Below, piece after piece: positions 37,788 through 46,737 of a stretch of DNA of 64,000 nucleotides (its first letter is position 1; each line of letters opens with the position of its first letter). The notes beneath the pieces were generated by a model that ran no database searches, was not told the DNA's origin, and saw only the letters and a program-made list of their open reading frames with translations. Source of the DNA: Rhodothermales bacterium (GTDB lineage Bacteria; Bacteroidota; Rhodothermia; Rhodothermales; Bin80); contig CATQHT010000002.1 in the NCBI GenBank assembly GCA_958296045.1, forward strand, positions 434,001 through 498,000. Direction: 5' to 3'. The position numbers were made by a program, and so were the translations under genes.

Positions 37788-38765
37788 TCAAGACTGCTCC
37801 TGACGGGCAGCATCGAGCTCGAGCTGCCGCTGTTTTGCTTCCAAACGATCCACCAAACGCTTGGTCCGCTCCAAGGCCTTCCTGCTGTCAGGTTCGGGCG
37901 GGACATGTTCGGCGAACTTGACCAGATCACTCAGGCCCAGTACCTGTTGCGCGGCATCGGGCGTGCCTCCAGGGATCTTGTAACGCACAATAGTAAACTG
38001 GTCCAGCAGCTCACTGGTTGTAAGCTCCAAAGCCGGGATACCTATACGCCGCTCCACATAGGTGCGTACAGCATCAGAGAGCTCCACAAAGTAGGGCAGC
38101 TCGGAGCCCTTGGCGTCCAGCTTTGCATCTTCCAGCTTATTCAGTCGCGCCATCGCTTGGTCATAAGGGGACAACTGCGGCTGCGACGGTGCGCCTCCAA
38201 CAACCGTCTGGGTTCGGCGTCGGGTATACCAGTACCACAGGGTACCTAGCGCGGCGAGCGCGGCGAGCCCCAACAGAATCCATGGCCAGGGCGGCGTGGT
38301 ACGTTGATCCGGCTTCAAAAAGCGGACCGCCTCCGCCATCGCGCGGATGGTATCTGCATCCGCCGGCACCACAGAGACTACCGGAATCACCAGCCGACGA
38401 GTGCTGTCCTCCACGTTGCTCGCGTCAAATGAGACTTTCAGCGGCGGAATCACCGCGCTGTCCAGCGCAAACGTCGTTACATCATATACCACACTATCAA
38501 CGCGGGCTCTAGGCCCCAGCGAGGTGTAGCCTGAGGAGACCACCCTGAAGGCTTCAAGGTCCCCGAAGGCTGCTGACCCCTGGCGCGGATTCGGAAAACC
38601 GGGTGCCTGGTCAAAGGGATGTAGGGCAGCTATGGTTAACAGAAATCGTTCCCCGATGCGCACGCTGTCTTGTGATACCACCGCAGTGACACGCTGCGCA
38701 AAGGCAGGTCCGCAAGGCGCCACAGCCGCCGCTACGACCAGCAACGTTGCCAGAAATCGAAACAT
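37788..38765 (-). CDS. BatD-like (DUF4381-type) membrane protein in the Bat operon
   Basis: 325 aa from ATG 38765. It has a signal peptide (FLATLLVVAAAVAPCGPAFAQ), a beta-sandwich resembling the first BatD repeat (VTAVVSQDSVRIGERFLLTI), one membrane helix (PWPWILLGLAALAALGTLWYW) and a cytoplasmic helical domain (LPYFVELSDAVRTYVERRIG, ELTTSELLDQF) like the DUF4381 or BatD tail. Genes of this layout often stand between DUF58 and batA. Its start codon overlaps the DUF58 stop by ATGA. The precise function is unknown. Confidence 0.78.
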   Translation of the reverse strand: MFRFLATLLVVAAAVAPCGPAFAQRVTAVVSQDSVRIGERFLLTIAALHPFDQAPGFPNPRQGSAAFGDLEAFRVVSSGYTSLGPRARVDSVVYDVTTFALDSAVIPPLKVSFDASNVEDSTRRLVIPVVSVVPADADTIRAMAEAVRFLKPDQRTTPPWPWILLGLAALAALGTLWYWYTRRRTQTVVGGAPSQPQLSPYDQAMARLNKLEDAKLDAKGSELPYFVELSDAVRTYVERRIGIPALELTTSELLDQFTIVRYKIPGGTPDAAQQVLGLSDLVKFAEHVPPEPDSRKALERTKRLVDRLEAKQRQLELDAARQEQS

Positions 38766-39640
38766 CACGCCGTTCCAGCCCGCTGTCGGAAAAATCGCAT
38801 CAGGGGCTCGGTATAGTCTTCTTCGCACACGATGGAGACATGGTCCACACGCGCTCCGCGCAGCACATTGCGTGTTGCGTTACGCTGGGACTGTGCATGG
38901 GCTTCAAAGCCGCTGCGGACACGCCGGCTGCTGGTGTCCAGCGTGAGGATCTGGCCTGTTTCCGGGTCGGCAAGGTCAAGGATGCCCATGGCGGGAAGCT
39001 TAATGTCTCGCCGGTCATGCAGGCGGATCGCCACGGTGTCGTGCTTTCTGGACAAGAGTCTAAGCGGCCGCTGATAGCCTTCGTCAAAGAAGTCGCTGAT
39101 GATGAGCACGATCGAGCGGCGGCGCAGTGTGCGCTGGACGAACTCCAATGCGTGGCCGATGTTGGTTCCGCGCCTAGCGGGCATATGGGCAAACAGGTCG
39201 CGGATAAGCCTCAGCACATGGCGGCGGCCGCTCTTGGGCGGCACATAGAGCTCCACCTCGCTAGAGAAAAGCAACAGTCCGACCTTATCGTTGTTCTTGA
39301 TGGCGCTAAAGCCCAGGATGGCGCAGATTTCAGCTGCTATTTCGCGCTTGAATTTGTTGCGTGAGGCAAAGTTGCCTGACCTCGAGATATCTACCACGAG
39401 GACGAGCGTCTGCTCACGCTCTTCTTCGAAGATCTTGACGTAGGCATCACCGGTTCTCGCCGTCACATTCCAGTCAATGGAACGGATGTCGTCCCCTACC
39501 TGGTAGGGGCGGACCTCTGCAAAGGAGATGCCACGCCCCTTGAAGGCGGAGTTGTATTCGCCCCCAAAAACGTTATTGACCAGCCCTTTAGTACGTATCT
39601 CTATGCGCCGGATCTTGGCAAACAGCTCTTTGGGTATCAT
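38765..39640 (-). CDS. DUF58-domain protein, first gene of the Bat operon
   Basis: 291 aa from ATG 39640; a TTG at 39655 is possible. The DUF58 signature RPYQVGDDIRSIDWNVTART is present, followed by a VWA-like domain with a MIDAS-type DISRSGNF and IVLIISDFFDEGY. DUF58 proteins are normally encoded beside a MoxR AAA+ ATPase and are thought to deliver substrates to it. Here the upstream neighbour is a divergent yceI, so the moxR gene is elsewhere or missing. It leads a seven-gene run with gaps or overlaps of 12 bases or fewer. Confidence 0.92.
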   Translation of the reverse strand: MIPKELFAKIRRIEIRTKGLVNNVFGGEYNSAFKGRGISFAEVRPYQVGDDIRSIDWNVTARTGDAYVKIFEEEREQTLVLVVDISRSGNFASRNKFKREIAAEICAILGFSAIKNNDKVGLLLFSSEVELYVPPKSGRRHVLRLIRDLFAHMPARRGTNIGHALEFVQRTLRRRSIVLIISDFFDEGYQRPLRLLSRKHDTVAIRLHDRRDIKLPAMGILDLADPETGQILTLDTSSRRVRSGFEAHAQSQRNATRNVLRGARVDHVSIVCEEDYTEPLMRFFRQRAGTA

Positions 39641-39989
39641 GGGCAATGGACGCAAGACAGGTCTGGCAGCTTACGAATGACGGCCCCAAATGTTGAGTGC
39701 ACCAACGGCCTTGCCCAGCCACTAGGTCTTTGTGGCAGCGCCTAGCCAGCAAAAGCGACATCGCCAGCGGCCTGTATCTACACAGCCGACGCGCGGCGGC
39801 GCCTTGACTGCACAATGGTATGCGAAAGAATTCGCCACGCTCGCCGCAGCGTCGCGGGTCGGTGTTTGGCCGATGGACCGCACAGGAGAATCGCTCCCAA
39901 GCTGCCCAGGAACCTTGGGCAGCCATCCCCTGGCGATGAACATGATGATGGTGTACCAGTTTAAGGAAGCGTACCAAACCGACTGACCG
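39641..39989. other. Divergent promoter region, Bat operon and yceI
   Basis: 349 bases between the DUF58 start and yceI. It should contain both promoters. I see no gene or clear operator. Short open frames across it have no family resemblance. Confidence 0.45.
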
Positions 39990-40580
39990 ATGAAGACTCG
40001 TCTTATGCTGCTACTTGTACCGTTACTCGCGATGACCGCCTTCGACGGTCATGCACCCACCACCTGGTCTATAGATACTGAGCACTCCACGATCGGCTTC
40101 AAAGTGCGGCATCTGGGCATCTCCAACGTGCGTGGTGAGTTTAGCAACTACGATGCCAGCATCACAATGGATCAGGAGGATCTGACATCGTTGGAGGCCA
40201 CAGTGACCATTCAGGTGGGCAGCATCAACACGAACAATGAGGAGCGCGACAACCACCTGAGGGCGGACGACTTCTTTTCCGCGGAGCAGTTTCCCGAGAT
40301 GACTTTTGAGAGCACCGGGGTTTCCAACCTGGAGGGTTCCGAGTTTGATCTGATGGGTAACCTGACCATCCGGGATGTCACGAAGGAGGTCGTGCTAAGT
40401 GCCGAGTATCTGGGTGCCGCCTCGTTTGGGGATTCCCAGCGTGCGGGCTTTGAGGCGCGTACGAAGGTGGATCGTCGCGAGTTCGGCTTGGAATGGAACC
40501 GGCTGACAGAAGCCGGAGGCGTCGTTGTGGGGCACAACGTGGAAATCATTCTCGAGCTGGAGCTGGTCCAAGAGGATTGA
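39990..40580 (+). CDS. YceI-family periplasmic lipid-binding protein
   Basis: 196 aa. A signal peptide ([17 protein letters not shown]) precedes a complete YceI beta-barrel: [20 protein letters not shown] at the start, [32 protein letters not shown] and [17 protein letters not shown]. YceI proteins bind isoprenoid-type lipids in an open barrel and are periplasmic; the exact role is unclear. It is four bases upstream of purQ, so the two are likely co-transcribed although functionally unrelated. Confidence 0.93.
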   Translation: MKTRLMLLLVPLLAMTAFDGHAPTTWSIDTEHSTIGFKVRHLGISNVRGEFSNYDASITMDQEDLTSLEATVTIQVGSINTNNEERDNHLRADDFFSAEQFPEMTFESTGVSNLEGSEFDLMGNLTIRDVTKEVVLSAEYLGAASFGDSQRAGFEARTKVDRREFGLEWNRLTEAGGVVVGHNVEIILELELVQED

Positions 40581-40584
40581 CGCC

Positions 40585-41307
40585 GTGAATGTCGGTGTTA
40601 TCGTCTTTCCAGGTTCGAACTGCGACCACGACGCATACCATGTGGTGCGGCATGTTGCGGGGTTCCCCGCCCGCTTCATCTGGCACAAGGAGACCGCGCT
40701 GGGTGATGTGGATCTGGTCATCGTTCCGGGCGGGTTCTCTTACGGGGACTATCTGCGTGCGGGGGCGGTAGCACGATTTTCACCCATTATGTCGCGCGTG
40801 ACGGCGTTTGCCCGCAACGGAGGCCTTGTGCTGGGCATATGCAATGGGTTTCAGGTGCTTTGCGAGGCCGGGCTGCTGCCGGGTGCGCTTCTACGCAACG
40901 CAGATCTGCGTTTCGTTTGCCGGTGGGTGCACCTGAGGGCGGAGCGTACAGATACGCCGTTTACCGGGGCGATGAAGCCAGGCCAAGTCATCAGGGTGCC
41001 GGTAGCGCATGGCGAAGGCAACTATTTTGCCTCGGATGCGACACTGGATCGCCTGGAACGCGACGGAAGGACGGTGTTTCGCTATTGTGATGAGGCGGGT
41101 GCGCCGACGCGAAGGGCTAACCCGAATGGTTCCAGCCGCAACATCGCGGGCATCATCAATCGCGAAGGCAATGTGTTGGGCATGATGCCGCATCCAGAGC
41201 GATGCGCTGAATCGGTGCTGGGCGGCGTGGACGGTATGCTCGTATTTCGGAGCTTGATGGCGTGGGCAGCGGCGCGGCATCTGCCCGCGCAGCACGCAGC
41301 GGCTTAA
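40585..41307 (+). CDS. purQ: Phosphoribosylformylglycinamidine synthase, glutaminase subunit
   Basis: PurQ supplies ammonia from glutamine to PurL in purine synthesis. From GTG 40585 it has 240 aa starting [20 protein letters not shown]. It has the oxyanion segment [15 protein letters not shown], the nucleophile Cys in [25 protein letters not shown], and the His/Glu of the triad in GMMPHPERC. The frame is open further upstream over the yceI end but lacks similarity there. PurL and PurS are not in the window. Confidence 0.94.
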   Translation: MNVGVIVFPGSNCDHDAYHVVRHVAGFPARFIWHKETALGDVDLVIVPGGFSYGDYLRAGAVARFSPIMSRVTAFARNGGLVLGICNGFQVLCEAGLLPGALLRNADLRFVCRWVHLRAERTDTPFTGAMKPGQVIRVPVAHGEGNYFASDATLDRLERDGRTVFRYCDEAGAPTRRANPNGSSRNIAGIINREGNVLGMMPHPERCAESVLGGVDGMLVFRSLMAWAAARHLPAQHAAA

Positions 41308-42382
41308 CAGCGCAATAAGGGGCGACGCATGAGCAGGCCTTGACCATGCGCCGGCGTCGAGATGGCTAGCGCATGCAGCTACGCTGTGCGCCAGCGGGCA
41401 GCTCGTACGTGACCATCCCATCGGTCCGCGCGAATAGATATCACGTCCACCATCCTGCGTGGAATTGTCCTCCCTCCAACGTCTTCGCACATAGCGGTGC
41501 GCATAACTGAAGGAACCTGGGGGATGTCATAGAGTGCTGGAAAAGGCATTCTTGTCACTACTTTGACCGCTGTCTTCGCCTTAACCTGCCGACCGCGTGC
41601 GGATCAGTGCTGGTAATGGGCAAACGGAGGCAATACTGTGTGCTATCAGCAAGTGTGGCGGTTTCTTGGTTTTTGTGCCTTATCACAACGGCAGCTGCTA
41701 TGCAGGGCTCCAGTTGTTGGAAGTTAGAAGGCAGCGCTGTTGGCGTAAGGATACGAGCATGCTGTATATGAAGAGCGCTCAAACGGTTAGCTGGAGCGCA
41801 GTCGTTACGGGTCCAATGCTCTCTGGACCGGCGATACGTCATTCCTTCACCATCTCACCCGCCAGTACTCTGCGCAGCTACAGACGTTCGCAGGGCATAT
41901 AAGGATTGGCCATGACATCCTGGACCTTACCGGGTCAGCCCGAGAAATAAGATCCCTGCCATGCTACGGTGCACCAATCACGGACGAGGCGATTCGTTAG
42001 CTGCTGATCACCCAGTCGGTCTCCACTGATACAGGCTTAAGTCCCTGCCCAAACCACGTCGATCGGGATTGGTGGCGGTGCAATAAGCGCAGTGCCTTTC
42101 ACCGTCTCGGTGGTTACATGCCGCTTTGATTTATGACAGACGTTAGAGATGACGAGGGGGCGGCGTATCGTCGCCAACAGGGTTATTGAGGCGCATTGGT
42201 TGTCCCGCAGCACTCGCCCGTCCAGGCGCCCGCCCCCGAAGACTGTGAGGTTCGCTAGGCTATCGGGACGTTGGTGCTGCCGCATAACCTCTAACCCGAT
42301 GTATGCATTGACGGGTAAGTGATGGTATGGCGAGTGACCAACGGGCGCAAGACATCAGTGGCGATGGATGGAGCAACGCACC
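41308..42382. other. 1.07-kb convergent gap without recognisable genes
   Basis: purQ and the acyltransferase gene converge here, so no promoter is required. I find no credible coding frame, tRNA-like fold or clear terminator. Small open frames in both strands lack family signatures and biased composition. It may be a decayed gene or element, or hold an unrecognised RNA. Confidence 0.5.
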
Positions 42383-43564
42383 TTATGAAGACGCTAAGTC
42401 CGCACTCGGGGTCCCCCCGCCGGATTGCCCGGTCTCTGAAATATCCTTCTCCAACAGCGCGTACTCCTTATCAACGGCGGTGCCCAGACTCCGCAAGAGA
42501 TTCTTGAGCACCGTATTGGAATCCAGTACCCAGCTCGTTTCGCATGCTTCATACCCGTAGCTGGGTGCCTTGAGCATGGTCTCCAACACGGGGAGCACAT
42601 CAAAGGCACGGCCTTGATATGCCTTTTTCACGCCCATTAGCGGCATCCGTATCTCGTTGAACCCGCCGAATTTGTCATGCAGCAGAATCTTGAACAGCCC
42701 GAATGGGAACAACCGTCCGTCAGGTAACTTCTTCAGCGCCGGGTTGATGTTCGGCAGTGATACAGAAAAGGCAGCCGGCTCTTGGTCAACCTCAACAAAG
42801 TAGCAGATGCGCGGGTCGACGATATCTTTGAATTCTTTGGCCAGCTGAAGGACCTCGCGCTCTGTGATCGGCACAAATCCCCAGTTGTTTTCCCAGCCGT
42901 CGTTCCATATCTCGCGCATGATCTGCACATCCCTATAGAAGTTGGACATGTCCAAGGTGCGCAGCGTGATACCGGGGTTGCGGCGCTTGATTATCGCGGC
43001 GCCACGCGTCAGGCGGTCAAAGTTGGCGTGCTTGTAATGAATAAAGTAGGCCCAGATCTTCATGATATGCTGAAATCCCCAACGCTCGAGGTATTCCAGG
43101 TAATGGGGCGGGTTGTAGGGCATCAGTACCGAGGGCATCCGGTCAAACCCATTTATCAGCAGCGCTGACAGGTCATTGAGCGTCGGGTTCGTGGGTCCCC
43201 GCAGCGTGGTCAGACCCTGGGCACGCACCCAGCCAGCGGCGGCTTCAAACAGCGCAGTCGCCGTTTCGTAGCGCTCTTCGCACTCGAAAAAGCCGAAAAA
43301 GCCTACGCCGTCATCATATGTCTCCAGGTGCGAGCCATTGCGAATGCCCGCGATACGTCCGACCACGTGGCCATTCTCCCCCAGCGCCAGGAATAGACCC
43401 ATATCTCCGTGCTCGAAAAACGCGTTCTTCTTACGGCTAAGGGTGTGCCGGATCTCCTTACGCAGCTGCGGTACCCAGTACGGGTTCCCCTTATAGAACG
43501 AGTACGGAAAGTCGATAAAGCGCCGTAGCGCGCCGCGGCTTTGAACTTCCTGGATGCTAACCAT
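42383..43564 (-). CDS. GNAT-like N-acyltransferase, probable ceramide synthesis
   Basis: 393 aa. The chain opens FIDFPYSFYKGNPYWVPQLR, then ALGENGHVVGRIAGIRNGSH, RGPTNPTLNDLSALLINGFD and EIWNDGWENNWGFVPITERE. This is the YghO-like branch of the GNAT fold; bacterial ceramide synthase of Caulobacter is, as I recall it, an N-acyltransferase of this kind. It follows a serine palmitoyltransferase by 24 bases, which supports N-acylation of a sphingoid base as the function. That is an inference from context. The protein is full length, with no membrane helix obvious. Confidence 0.75.
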   Translation of the reverse strand: MVSIQEVQSRGALRRFIDFPYSFYKGNPYWVPQLRKEIRHTLSRKKNAFFEHGDMGLFLALGENGHVVGRIAGIRNGSHLETYDDGVGFFGFFECEERYETATALFEAAAGWVRAQGLTTLRGPTNPTLNDLSALLINGFDRMPSVLMPYNPPHYLEYLERWGFQHIMKIWAYFIHYKHANFDRLTRGAAIIKRRNPGITLRTLDMSNFYRDVQIMREIWNDGWENNWGFVPITEREVLQLAKEFKDIVDPRICYFVEVDQEPAAFSVSLPNINPALKKLPDGRLFPFGLFKILLHDKFGGFNEIRMPLMGVKKAYQGRAFDVLPVLETMLKAPSYGYEACETSWVLDSNTVLKNLLRSLGTAVDKEYALLEKDISETGQSGGGTPSADLASS

Positions 43565-43588
43565 AACCGCGTGCGGGCAGGACCTGCG

Positions 43589-44875
43589 TTAAACCACCCC
43601 GTTACTGCCGATGCCGTGGCGGCGCCCCACGCGCTCAAAAGCACTGAGGATGTGGTCAAGGTCGTCATCAGTATGGGTCGCCATGTACGAGGTTCGCATA
43701 ATGGCAAATCCGCCGGCCACGGCGCCGCGCCAGGGAACGATTGGATTCACAAACACCCCCTCCTCCAAAAGGTCCGTCCAGAACCGGAAGGCGGTACTCA
43801 TGTCCTTGCCGATCACCACAGGGATGATTGGGGCTTGGCTGGTCCAGACGTTGAACCCGGCCTCCTTAAAGCCCTCTCGCATATAGTGGGAGATTTCCCA
43901 GAGACGCTTAAGACGCCACGTCTCTTCCTCAAGGATGTCCAGACACTTCAGCACGGTTGCTACACACGACGGCGGCATGGACGCGCTGAAAATGTGCACG
44001 CTTGCGTTGTGGCGGATGTATTCAATGATGTCGTGGTCGCCAACCGCGAATCCGCCCAAAGAAGAAAAGCTCTTAGAAAAGGTGCCGGTAGTCAGCGGCA
44101 CCTTGTCGGAGAGACCGAAGTAGGCCGCGGACCCTCTTCCTCCCGGACCGATGACACCGACCGCATGCGCATCGTCTAGCATCAGCGCCGCATCAAACTC
44201 GGCCGCCACATCCACCAGCTCCTTTACCTTGGCGATACGGCCACTCATGGAAAAGACGCCGTCGGTGACGATAAGCTTGCCAGCACCAGGATATTCCTTG
44301 TCGGCTCTGGTCAGCAGTCTGCGCAGATGGCCGATACTGTTGTGGCGGAATCGGCGCATCCTGGCCGGGCTGACCTGCGTGCCAGCAACGATGCACGCGT
44401 GGTTGTCATGATCCGAAAAAATCAGATCATTCTTGGAAGTGATGCCCTCAATCACCCCCATGTTGGTCATATAGCCGGTCGAAAACAGCACACAGGCCTC
44501 TTTACCCATAAACGCGGCTAGGCGCGTTTCGAGCTCCAGATGGATGTCGAGCGTGCCGTTAAGAAACCGACTGCCGGTGCAACCCGTGCCGTACTGCTGC
44601 ATGGCCAGCACGGCTGCCTCCTTCACCCTCTGGTCGGACGCGAGCCCAAGGTAGTTGTTAGAACCCGCCATGATGACCTCACGGCCATCGACTATGGCAC
44701 GCGTGCCTTCGTTGCGCTCAATAGCGCGGAAATACGGATACAGCCCCGAGGCGATGACCTTGGGCACAAAGGCGCCCGGGGCCATGAAGGCATGCGCCTT
44801 GTCAAAGATGGACGGCTCGCGCGGGTCGGCTTGTACTGCAGGCACAGCGGGTGCCGCCTTTAAGGTACGCGTCAT
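43589..44875 (-). CDS. spt: Serine palmitoyltransferase (alpha-oxoamine synthase family)
   Basis: 428 aa, PLP-dependent. It has AGSNNYLGLASD, the GTGCTGSRFLNGTLDIHLELE block, H159 in DHDNHA, D235/H237 in LDDAHAVG and the PLP lysine K268 in GTFSKSFSSLGG. The GSRFLNGTLD block and neighbouring genes favour serine palmitoyltransferase, which condenses serine and an acyl-CoA as the first step of sphingolipid synthesis, over 2-amino-3-ketobutyrate CoA ligase or BioF. It precedes the GNAT-type acyltransferase. No 3-ketosphinganine reductase is beside it; the SDR gene at 18210 is far away. Confidence 0.85.
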   Translation of the reverse strand: MTRTLKAAPAVPAVQADPREPSIFDKAHAFMAPGAFVPKVIASGLYPYFRAIERNEGTRAIVDGREVIMAGSNNYLGLASDQRVKEAAVLAMQQYGTGCTGSRFLNGTLDIHLELETRLAAFMGKEACVLFSTGYMTNMGVIEGITSKNDLIFSDHDNHACIVAGTQVSPARMRRFRHNSIGHLRRLLTRADKEYPGAGKLIVTDGVFSMSGRIAKVKELVDVAAEFDAALMLDDAHAVGVIGPGGRGSAAYFGLSDKVPLTTGTFSKSFSSLGGFAVGDHDIIEYIRHNASVHIFSASMPPSCVATVLKCLDILEEETWRLKRLWEISHYMREGFKEAGFNVWTSQAPIIPVVIGKDMSTAFRFWTDLLEEGVFVNPIVPWRGAVAGGFAIMRTSYMATHTDDDLDHILSAFERVGRRHGIGSNGVV

Positions 44876-44991
44876 CGAAAGGGGAGTCGTCCAGTGACTT
44901 GAAAACTAGCCAATTTCACCCAACTAGTCAACGGACCAGCGAATCCGGCGGCCACGCGGTCCAGCGGCCGCCTGACTCCGGTGTCCTGGCG

Positions 44992-46125
44992 CTAGTGACC
45001 GGCTGCACGGACGGAAGCAAATGGGCTGATAGAGGCCATCATGTGCGTGGAGAGTTCCGTATTCGTTCCATTAAGGACGCCCTCTATCGCGGCGATGGCC
45101 TCCTGATTGCCGCTTACGCGGTGTGACCGCAGCGTGGTCGCAAAGTGGTCCGCCCGGCTGTGGAAAGCTTCCAGGTCATCCGCGTTGATGTTGCGCCCTA
45201 TGACGGCTGCTCCAAGGCCCTCCTGCTCGAGAAACAGCGCATTGAGGGTCTGCTCAAAGATGCCGCGGTTTGGAACCGCAAGCAGCGGCTTGCCAAGATA
45301 GAGCGCCTCGCTGATCAACGTGAATCCCGCTGTGCACAGCACCGCGCGACAGGTCGCCAGATCCTGCAGGAAATCAGCGATCGAGACGCGCTTGAACGTC
45401 ACGTTGGGGAAGCTTTCCGGGTCGGGCGGTTGTGGGAAATTGTACACGACAAATGGCCGCCCATCCTTGCGCAGCAGGTCTGGAAACTCGGCATGCCCCT
45501 CCGGCTGGTTATAATACACCAGGATGTGCTCGCCGGGCGTGGCGACCAGCCCCTCTACCTGTTTGCGGATTATTGGCGCAATGAGCCGCGTTCGGCCTGG
45601 ACGCCGGACCGGCGGAAAATAAAACGAAGTCAACAGGAGCAGCTCTGGATTGCGGGGCGCAATAATGTTGATGATGGCCTTGGCCACCTGCGCGTCAATC
45701 CAGTGCTCGGTTGGCAGGTCGTAGGATGTCTCGGTGACGACCTGCTGGTGGTTGAATGAGATAATCGGTATGCCGAGCTTATCCGCGGCCCGCCAGGAAA
45801 AGGGCTCAAAGTCGGTGATAACTAGGTCCGCCCTGTAAGGGCGCAGCGTGTCGGCCAAGCGCGCGACGATCAAGTCCGAGCTCATTATCGCCTTGAGGTT
45901 GGCGATTAACGTAGACGCCGGAAGCATCACATTGTCTCGTAGCACGGTCCGGATGTGGGGCACGTCAATGACCTGTTCGCCGCGCGCCTCCATAATTTCT
46001 TTGGCGGTGCCGCTGCAGCAGACCAGGATGTCATGGTCCCGTTTGCGCAAGGCGGAGGAAATCGCCAAACAGCGCGAAGAATGTCCGCGACCCTGGCCGC
46101 TAAGTGCGTAGACTATCCGAGCCAT
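44992..46125 (-). CDS. MJ1255-type glycosyltransferase (GT-B fold)
   Basis: 377 aa. The N-terminus IVYALSGQGRGHSSRCLAIS matches the MJ1255/VC2487 glycosyltransferase family, with a second Rossmann part TPGEHILVYYNQPEGHAEFP and a donor-site loop CTAGFTLISEALYLGKPLLA. It follows DUF5683 by 15 bases and lies 116 bases upstream of spt, so it could glycosylate a sphingolipid or another lipid. The acceptor is not determined by the sequence. Confidence 0.8.
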   Translation of the reverse strand: MARIVYALSGQGRGHSSRCLAISSALRKRDHDILVCCSGTAKEIMEARGEQVIDVPHIRTVLRDNVMLPASTLIANLKAIMSSDLIVARLADTLRPYRADLVITDFEPFSWRAADKLGIPIISFNHQQVVTETSYDLPTEHWIDAQVAKAIINIIAPRNPELLLLTSFYFPPVRRPGRTRLIAPIIRKQVEGLVATPGEHILVYYNQPEGHAEFPDLLRKDGRPFVVYNFPQPPDPESFPNVTFKRVSIADFLQDLATCRAVLCTAGFTLISEALYLGKPLLAVPNRGIFEQTLNALFLEQEGLGAAVIGRNINADDLEAFHSRADHFATTLRSHRVSGNQEAIAAIEGVLNGTNTELSTHMMASISPFASVRAAGH

Positions 46126-46140
46126 CGCATCATGTCCGCT

Positions 46141-46737
46141 TCAATAGACCCATCGCAGCGTTATCGCGCCCGCCCGGCTCCCGAATGAAAGCGCCAGATC
46201 TCCACTGACATCGAAGTCCAATAGGTGCGCAGTAACATATGCATCCAGGATTGACAGCCCGTACCACGCGACTATTCCAAAGTACAAAAGGTCGCGGTTT
46301 CTGCGCAGGCTGTCCCGCTGGCGGCGGATCTGAGGCTCCAGGCGGCTGCGGCGAGCGGCTACCTCCTGCTCAGAAAGACTTTCCTCCGATCGCAGGCCCA
46401 AGTGCCGAAGTAGCCGGACATAGTCGGTCTCGTATTGGGGAAACACGGGCGTGCCATTGTTTCCAGTCCGTGCGGTATACAGGTAGGCATGTCGGTAAAG
46501 AAGGTATCGCTGATTGACCAGGATGGCACCTCCTGCGAAGGCCGCCAGTCCGCCATACACAATCGGTATCTTCAAGTACTGGCGATTGTAGAGCTGCCCC
46601 ATCCCGGGCACGATGGCACGCTTTAACGCGCGGGTCGGATGATTGATACGGGTGGAATCCACCTGGGCGTCTGTGGGGCGGGCCATTACCACTACGAGGG
46701 CGCACAATAGAAGATGCCGCGCGGCGTCAGTGGCCAA
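46141..46737 (-). CDS. DUF5683 membrane protein downstream of ParB
   Basis: 198 aa. I choose the TTG at 46737, which overlaps the parB end by 11 bases. It yields a clear signal peptide (ATDAARHLLLCALVVVMARPTDAQ) that is lost in context if the longer frame to 46812 is taken. The family core is ALKRAIVPGMGQLYNRQYLK and GGLAAFAGGAILVNQRYLLY, then DLLYFGIVAWYGLSILDAYV. DUF5683 follows parA-parB in many Bacteroidota and is of unknown function. Confidence 0.85.
   Translation of the reverse strand: MATDAARHLLLCALVVVMARPTDAQVDSTRINHPTRALKRAIVPGMGQLYNRQYLKIPIVYGGLAAFAGGAILVNQRYLLYRHAYLYTARTGNNGTPVFPQYETDYVRLLRHLGLRSEESLSEQEVAARRSRLEPQIRRQRDSLRRNRDLLYFGIVAWYGLSILDAYVTAHLLDFDVSGDLALSFGSRAGAITLRWVY

Noticed and set aside
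40525-40584. Upstream extension of purQ
   Set aside because: It overlaps the yceI end and lacks similarity to PurQ; the GTG at 40585 gives the family's N-terminus.
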